Assembly (NCBI GenBank): GCA_936440205.1
Contig: OW387147.1
Location: forward strand, 17,261,629 to 17,325,628
Source of the DNA: Lepidonotus clava
Lineage: Eukaryota > Annelida > Polychaeta > Phyllodocida > Polynoidae
Length of the DNA: 64,000 bases
Direction of reading: 5' to 3'
The position numbers and the translations under genes are program-made. Shown one piece after another: positions 57,290-64,000 of this stretch. Below the pieces are notes generated by a model. That model did not search any database. It was not told the DNA's origin and saw only the letters and a list, made by a program, of their open reading frames with translations. Every line of letters begins with the position of its first letter. Position 1 is the first letter of the stretch.

Positions 57290-59150
57290 GCTGCTTAGTG
57301 AAAGTGAAACATTGAAGTAAGATTATAAGATGAGATGAGACCTATATTTATCCTTAGTTATGGATTAACAATAGGCCCTAAACGTGTTCATTTACGGATA
57401 TTGAAAAAGCAATGGGGGCTAAATATTACTATCCATAATTGTAACAACACAAAACTTGATCCCATACTCGGGCTAACATACATTGGGTCTAATGCATAAT
57501 ATAGATTACCATATTTAATGAAGCTCACATTAGGAATTAAGTGACTACTTTGAAAACATTAAGCATTTTTTCTATAAAACTAGTTTGTTTAGTATTACCT
57601 AATTTGGGAATTAAGATGAAGTAAGGCATTAACCTTCACAATAAAAGATATTTCGAAATCTCGAAATTCATATGCAAATTAGGAAGGTTTCATTGTATAC
57701 ATCCTTTCAAAGCGAATTTCTTCCCCTTCCCCCCTCCTTCGTAATACCCAAAGCCCCTACCAAAGTCTTGACGATTGACATGAACAATTTAGACAAGCAG
57801 ATTCCTAAACGAAACACAATAAGTTTTTGTTAAGATAATAAACTTTACGGATAGCGTTGTCCATGCACGTGACGTTTGTCAGGGCCCTCTTTGGCAGAAC
57901 ATTTACTATTACGTAAGAGCACAAACATTAAACACATGTAGTAGTTTCCCAGTAAATCGAAACAACAGAAAAACTACAAGGAAACATTGTGTTTGGGCTG
58001 AATGACCATCTGAAACTGTCTATGACGAACCCTTCCGGATACGGAGAAGTAGCATATTACATACATTTCATGAATCGCAGACGCCCTACCATGAAGACTA
58101 GTTTGACATCTATTCACAAACAAGGTTGTGTAACAGTAAATATACATTTTGTCCTTCTGCGAAGCATAAGCAGCTGACAGTCATGTTATGATTTGTGAGG
58201 CACTTTTTTATCTGCATGGATACGTTCCCGGATATGCATGGATACAGAATCGAATTGGGTTATCATTCATTAGACCAAAGTATTTCAGTGCACGTACAGT
58301 TTTCTGAATATTCCAATAAGTATGTGTATGCTTATTGAAAATTGTATAAAATATAGGTAATTGAATATGGCAATAGGTTACATTACAGCTTTAATTGAAT
58401 AGCAATCTTTTCAGAGAATTTGTTCCGTGTATAGCCACTCCAAATTCTAAAAGTTCGGTCTCTACCGTGTGCCCTTGCTCACTTCAAACACTGGGGCTTC
58501 AAATTAAAAGGAGAAACAACTCGGACGTATCGATGAGAAGCTGGCTTTTGTCAGGCACTCCATGACTGAGGAGGGAAAGCAGGCAGACACTAACCACTTG
58601 TTACAAACAATATATAAACACCGAGTGTTTTTAAATCGGTCGAGCTCAAGCGGTCCGTTGGACGGAACTTGGGACAGCTAGGGTGGGGCTGTGGCTGCTG
58701 GCACCCTCACAGCTACTAACATGCAGCGATACCAGGAAAGGAAACATGTTAAACGACCACAAAACAGGCGTGGAGGCTGCATCGTGAGATTTATGCCTGT
58801 CTTCCAATAATTGGCCGTGGGATATTAGCTGCGATGTAAAATATAATGTAGCTATAATTATAGCAATTTATCTGCTTTTTAAGCAGAAATCTTGAAATTT
58901 GTCATATTATATGATATTTTCTAAAACTGCAAAACTTATGCAAATACATTGATAATAGATTACCCCATTCGCCCAGCCCATAAATCCCCACGGCTCAAAT
59001 TATACATTAATGGTCCAGTCAATTATGCATCTTATACAACAGCGTCAATACATTATATTTGTAACTGATTTTCTTTTTAAATCAGGTGAATTTTGATTAC
59101 GGTCTCGTATAGTCAGTGATTCTGTCTGTCACACAAAGTATAGACGCTTG
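57290..59150. other. Intergenic DNA with one weak promoter-like patch
   Basis: TATATAAAC at 58612 precedes a GC-richer stretch with an ATG at 58721 that opens only about 29 codons (MQRYQERKHVKRPQNRRGG and on). This could be a small first exon or chance. The rest is AT-rich. Confidence 0.25.
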
Positions 59151-59194
59151 GTTACTTCAGTAAGATTGCACTAACATTAGTTTTGGTGACAGAT

Positions 59195-59360
59195 GGAATT
59201 GCTAATCATGAGACCCTCTTTTTTACAACAAAGCTGGATAGCCTAATCAGTTACGATAATATGGGCCAATGAAAAAATGCAATAACCTTAAATGTTGAAA
59301 AAGCCAAAGCAATGGTGTTCGGTAAACGACAGACGTATCAAAATGCAGAAATAGTGAGGA
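59195..59360 (+). mobile_element. LINE (non-LTR retrotransposon) reverse-transcriptase remnant
   Basis: A frame reads KLDSLISYDNMGQ, a stop, then KNAITLNVEKAKAMVFGKRQ. The LN-x-x-K-x-K-x-MVFG pattern is the conserved stretch after the YADD box of many LINE reverse transcriptases. It is short and broken, so it is an old fragment. No other part of the element is clear nearby. Confidence 0.55.
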
Positions 59361-60534
59361 AATCACTCCAAGGAGAAAGACCGGAGTGGTGGGTGAAGGT
59401 AGATATTAATAATTAAATAGTTTTGTGAAGTAGGCAAGTGAAACAGTATCCTGTGTAAATGCAATAGGAACAAAATAAAAAAATTTCCAGTTATGGATCA
59501 TGGATTTTATCAATTAAATACCTAACACTGCATGACATAGAAGGGAAATAGAAGACATGCATGTATTACTCAAACAGCAGATATTTTAGTATTGGTCAAG
59601 TATATTTCGATTTCCATGACTTAGACATTACCTATATGTGTATACATATAACATGTAGGGTTAATTCTCTGGGTAGTTAATTCTTGCAACAATTGATATA
59701 GCGAATATTCTTATATGTATCCAGGATGTCATCGGATTGGCATTCAAAATTCCTTTGAATTGAATGATAAGTACATAGATTTTGCTAGAAATAGTGGATT
59801 GTCCATGTGTAGTCACCCCCTCCCCCTTCCCCTAAATAAGTAACTGTCATGACTTGATGCACTTTGACTTGGTGTACTTGTTGTGTTTATCTACAAGAGG
59901 CCATTGCTCTTAGCACTGTGTAGGCCTTTCTCCAGCCTCACTTCTCATAAAGACAAATCGTCTGCTGACATCTATGTAGATATACACGGATATGGGCCAA
60001 GTGGACGTATCCATGGGGACACTGCTGAGTTATTTCCAGCCTGTTGCAGTGGAGTAAGCAATTGCTGTATCTGGGTGGATACAGGCTATGAGGGCAGAAT
60101 AAGGAGAATAACTTGATCTTCAATTTATTTTTATCGCAACGCCCTATCAAGTATCCAGGGACACAGAATATCTGAACAGATCTAGTGTGCTTTTATAATG
60201 ACATGTATGGCTGTAAATCACTGAATAAAACCACTTTGGATTGTTTTTCTTGATTTCTTCTCTGTCCTATTCGAACTGTTGAACTTGAATAGGCCTTTTT
60301 GGTATAATATAACCAAGCAGGATGGTATGTGTACAGATACGCGTTTACGAGTAAAAGGCATATAATTATCTGAAAAACCTTTTTGATAGTATATTCGCTC
60401 ATAAGAAGAGACATTATATCTATATAAAGTATATATAACATTAATTATTCAATTCATATATTAGTTCGTTTAAGCTCTCATCTTGGAACATTCTATGAAT
60501 TTCCAAATGTGGGTGTCATTGATATTGTTTCTAC
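59361..60534. other. Intergenic DNA, no gene seen
   Basis: Frames of 77 and 82 codons at 59883-60441 on opposite strands are not recognisable. Confidence 0.4.
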
Positions 60535-60538
60535 TTAA

Positions 60539-61253
60539 GGATAGACACCAGTGGTTGGAGGCAGATTCGGGAAAGCACCAATGGCTCTCTAACTAATGCT
60601 CATATTCTAACATGCCATATATCATGTAAAAGCTCTGATTTTTCTCTATCCATTGATATAAATGAAATTATAGTGAAAGCAAAAACGCAGATTTTATCAA
60701 ATAAAAATAGATTTTTTTACTTTTATTTTTTGAACATTGATATCTCAGTTAATATTCAATTTCCATGATCAATATTTTAGAGACAGCTTTATGACATTCC
60801 TATGCAGGGAAGCGTGTCTCAGATTTTTGATTAAGGCCCTAGATTTGATTTTATAGTGAAAAACGGCAAAAAACGGGAAACTTTTTAAAAGATTTTTGCA
60901 AATTAATTTTCTACATTTCATAAAATGAAAACTAGAGCTTATATCAAAATTCTGAGACACGCTTCCCTCTGTCTATATGTCAAGATGATTTGCCAAAAGT
61001 TTTAAAGTGCTAAGGTAAATATTAAGTGAGATATCAATATTCAAAAAATGAATTTGAATATTATGACTTTTAGGTTTATGCCCCACCTACACAGTCATAA
61101 TTCTATCTATTTCAAAATGAATTATATCAATATATATGGTTATTCATTGGCTATTCAATGATGTTGTTTATTGATAATTATATCAGAAACAAATCTTGTG
61201 CTTGATAGGAAAGGGAGGAGTGCCCTTTACGCTCTAACCACTGGTGTCTATCC
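60539..61253. mobile_element. TTAA-flanked non-autonomous transposon (715 bp)
   Basis: The ends GGATAGACACCAGTGGTT (22 of about 23 bases shared) lie inside TTAA at 60535-60538 and 61254-61257. Further inverted pairs lie within: GGGAAGCGTGTCTCAGA at about 60808 against its inverse near 60952, and TGATATCTCA near 60737 against 61028. The whole element is thus a nested foldback. The segment near 60700-60750 is shared with 13953-14291. No coding frame. Confidence 0.75.
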
Positions 61254-61766
61254 TTAAAGCCCAGTAGATAACACCAAGCAGAATAGGGTTCCATATAAAG
61301 TCTGTAATGAATCTCATAACTGTATACACTTCAATGAATATGTAAGTTAATATTGATAAAAAAAAATATTTGAAAGATAATCCCCTTCTGAGATAATAAT
61401 GATTATTTCCTTACATGTGAATCGATGAAAAGTTCTGGAGAACAAGGTAAATAAACTTGTTTCAAACATCATTGTTACAAAATCGGTGTCAGATTCAGGG
61501 GCCTTCCATTAAGCACTTGTGCACCTGGGGTGTGGGGTCGATTTTTTTAATAGAAAAATTGCGTACATTCCTGTAAGATTCAAATTCGTTGTTAAGCCCA
61601 AGGAGGATGCGTGAGTCGGTTTGGGAGGGGTATCTGATTTCTTTTTTAAAATGTGCTTATGTAAAACAGAATGAGATACAATTTTAGAAAAGCAACCGTA
61701 GAAATCCGTCTCTTTGTTTAGAATAACTCTCCCATTAAGGTTCATGCGTTATAGACATTGTGTAGA

Positions 61767-62270
61767 TGACGTCACATCTCCAACTATGAGGCAGCCGCCA
61801 TTGAGCCTACTGGTGATCACTTTAGAGACATTGTTATTTTCATTTAAGAAACACCTTGACCTAGACAAAAAATTTAAGTCATGTTTACATTAATGAATGT
61901 AATAAAACAACAATGGATCATTATCAATTATCAGAATTCATAAATTTCGCATTTCTTTCATAGCTACATCGTCGTGATGAGCACATGATGATCACCAAAG
62001 TGTGTTCATGTAACCACATCTGCACAAGGTCTATAGGCCTACTATATTTTTAGAGGAGTCACAAAGAACAGAAGATGGACACTCATGGACGGGTCTCACA
62101 GGTGGGGAGAGTCTTGTTGCCACTGGCTCTGGTTTTGGGGTCTGTTGATTTACCTGCACCCTGCTGCCTCCTCCTCCCACTCCGGGAATTCCTCCACGGT
62201 CAGCCTCAGATGACGGACGCCTGGTGACGTCAGCGCACAGTGTGACGTCACTCGGACGTCGCCATATTGG
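61767..62270. promoter_or_regulatory. CRE-rich candidate regulatory region
   Basis: Perfect CREs (TGACGTCA) occur at 61767-61774, 62225-62232 and 62243-62250, the last two 18 bp apart, followed by a partial GGACGTCG and GCCATATTGG (YY1/CArG-like). GCCGCCATTG lies near 61795. Between them an ATG at 62075 opens 49 codons with a signal-peptide-like start (VLLPLALVLGSV); this is too short and unsupported to call a gene. Confidence 0.35.
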
Positions 62271-62439
62271 AACATTGGTACGTGGGAGTGGTGATTGGAT
62301 ATGTCATTGGTGACTGTCATCGGTGTCCCATTGAGCAAAGGTCGAATTTAAACGATGTATTAAATTGATTGAATTGACCTGATGTTGACATAAACTGATA
62401 GTTCCATTATTCTCATCTCACCACATTAAATTCACCCCA

Positions 62440-62935
62440 TAGTTGGAAACACTTAACTGCTTAAATGTTTTCTTAAGTCGTCTAACCAAATTATCTGATA
62501 CGACTGGAAGAACGTGTAAGTCTTATGTGAGGTTGTTGAAAAAAAAGATAAATCATGGTGTGTCCTCCCTGAGGATGTTGTCAATTATTCCATTGACGGC
62601 TCTGGCTAAAGCAGATACTACCCTTGGATATTACAAAAGGATGTCGTAATCGGTTTCCCCCTCTAATATCCAAGATGATTACAACCAAATTAAAAGCAAT
62701 TACAGTTGCACTGTGTTATGGAATCGAAAGTTGTATACATGTTTTTACATTTTGTCCATCCAAGAGCATATGTATTAGAGACTGCTGCGTGAGATCTTGT
62801 GTCTGGCCTCTCGTCAGGATAGGAAGATATTACAGTTATTACAATTTTATATCAAAGCCCTGGTTCATATATGTGGTAATGAAATGTTACCAACTTACAC
62901 ATTGCTATGGGATCCGAGAATCATAATAAAAGGTT
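62440..62935 (+). mobile_element. Possible LINE 3' remnant
   Basis: Broken frames such as LLKKKINHGVSSLRMLSIIP and a later stretch ending before AATAAAAGG read like the thumb and C-terminal part of a LINE reverse transcriptase. No diagnostic motif is intact, so this is a guess. Confidence 0.3.
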
Positions 62936-62975
62936 TTCAACAAAAGTAGACCATGACTCGTCTTTGTGGACATAT

Positions 62976-62998
62976 AATAGATAGATAGATAGATAGAT
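62976..62998. repeat. (GATA)n microsatellite
   Basis: About five ATAG units in a row. Confidence 0.9.
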
Positions 62999-62999
62999 T

Positions 63000-63630
63000 G
63001 ATATGATATCAGGTAGTCTCATGTTTCTGAAGAACACTGCTATTTCCGGATCATGGTCATTGATAAAAACTAGATATAAGATGGAATCCGCTTTTATGTC
63101 TTTGTAAAGATTTTGGTAACTCGAATGTACGTTTTGTCTTCCCTCTGCTGAACTATGACCAAGCAGGTCCCACCTGTCTTGATTTCAACATGTAGGAAGA
63201 GTGGAGCCTTTGAAGTATGCAGAACTTTGTATGTCTCTAGTCAATTTGTGTGTACAATAGAGATTCATCTGACGCAAGATTTAAGGTCTATCTCTAATAG
63301 AACGAAATGAATTTATTTAGTGATTTACAAAATTCAGATAGGCCGGCAACCCCTTATAATGTAAGGTCACTTTAGAAAAGTACCGAAGACAGTCTCAACT
63401 GAATACATATTTTAGATAGCAAAATAATGTACCTGCATGGTCTATATTATGCATAACTTTGGTGTAAATATGTGTAAAGGAAGTAAAACCAGTGCAGACA
63501 TTATAATACTTCTTGGAAAGAATACCTGATGGATGTATAGGAAATATAAGTAAGAGAGCTCGCATGCAGCCTTCCGTGGGCCTTTTCCTTCCAAGTAGAA
63601 CATGTATAAAGTTTAGCCCCAGTTGGCCCT
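63000..63630. other. Intergenic DNA, no gene seen
   Basis: No frame, repeat or motif of note. Confidence 0.4.
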
Positions 63631-63639
63631 GAGCCTGTT

Positions 63640-64000
63640 ACCACAGCTGAGGCCAGGCCGGTGTTGGGAATCAGCTGGTGTTGAAGGATGGCGGCGGAGG
63701 AGGGAGAGGACAGCTCCTGACAGCATCTCTCAGCCAGGTGAATTAGCACTATGTGACAGGTAGCATGCTATTTAGCACTATGTGACGGATAGCATGCCAG
63801 GCTCTCCACATGTCAACACACCCCACAGCCACACTCACGCACACTCACAGAAAACACTACTCTGCCTCCTACACCCACCAGCCTTACTTGCTGCTCCCCC
63901 TCTCATCATCTTGGTAAATCCTTGCGCACCTCTGCCGCCGACGAGAAGATAAACTGCTCCGCTCTGATTGGTCGCCACTCCCCGCAGGCCACGCCCACGT
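63640..64000. promoter_or_regulatory. Candidate promoter region at the window end
   Basis: GGATGGCGGCGGAGGAGG near 63684 (ATG opening only ten codons) is followed by a tandem TAGCACTATGTGACGG/AGG duplication (63745-63795). Further on are GCTCCGCTCTGATTGG (inverted CCAAT) and GCCACGCCCACG (GC/CACCC box) at 63955-63998. Composition rises sharply in GC. The gene it would serve probably lies beyond the window. Confidence 0.35.

Noticed and set aside
62075-62224. 49-codon frame with a signal-peptide-like start
   Set aside because: It is short, its last codons run into a CRE, and there is no donor or family support; noted only within the regulatory entry.

Overview
This is animal (metazoan) nuclear DNA. 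It is AT-rich, with spliced genes (GT-AG introns), eukaryotic tRNA genes with internal A and B boxes, several families of short DNA transposons, a tyrosine-recombinase retroelement and long ATGT/TG microsatellites. Repeated use of the AGGCCT palindrome, TA-rich intergenic DNA, long poly-C/poly-G tracts and a Ngaro-like retroelement fit a marine invertebrate. By feel it resembles a non-vertebrate deuterostome such as an echinoderm or hemichordate; this is an inference and the species is not determined.

Layout. Positions 1-93 may be the last part of a coding exon. From 94 to about 17,000 no gene is recognised; the space holds TTAA-flanked miniature transposons (2484-3369, 4368-4741, 4961-5202, 13953-14291), other inverted-repeat elements (554-904, 4907-5414, 11440-11624, 12506-12629), a 10-bp tandem repeat (13101-13190), and homopolymer C/G runs. 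A two-exon gene for a small secreted protein with one immunoglobulin-like domain runs from 17066 to 21741. Its 4.2-kb intron contains four tRNA genes: initiator Met, Arg(ACG), Gly(GCC, minus strand) and a second initiator Met. Positions 21742-39240 have no convincing gene but several possible regulatory patches and mobile elements, including a 1.55-kb element (33365-34916) with arrays of ACGTTG-type repeats inside both ends and a GC-rich foldback near 30.7 kb.

Positions 39241-44146 are one retroelement of the DIRS order, Ngaro-like, with gag-like, reverse transcriptase/RNase H and tyrosine recombinase frames and the A1...B1-A2-B2 split direct repeats of that group. Both repeat pairs look identical, so it inserted recently and looks whole. 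Positions 48184-53110 hold the main host gene: a signal-peptide exon spliced in phase to a 3.3-kb exon. Together they encode about 1,148 residues: an ectodomain of about 250 residues, about eight membrane spans and a long acidic Ser/Thr-rich tail. I recognise no named family for it. From 53.1 kb to the end there are polyadenylation signals, a compound microsatellite, more miniature elements, two likely LINE remnants and candidate promoter-like patches with CRE and CCAAT motifs.

No pathway links the two protein genes. Both are predicted to enter the secretory route (one secreted, one multi-pass membrane), but nothing in the sequence shows that they act together.
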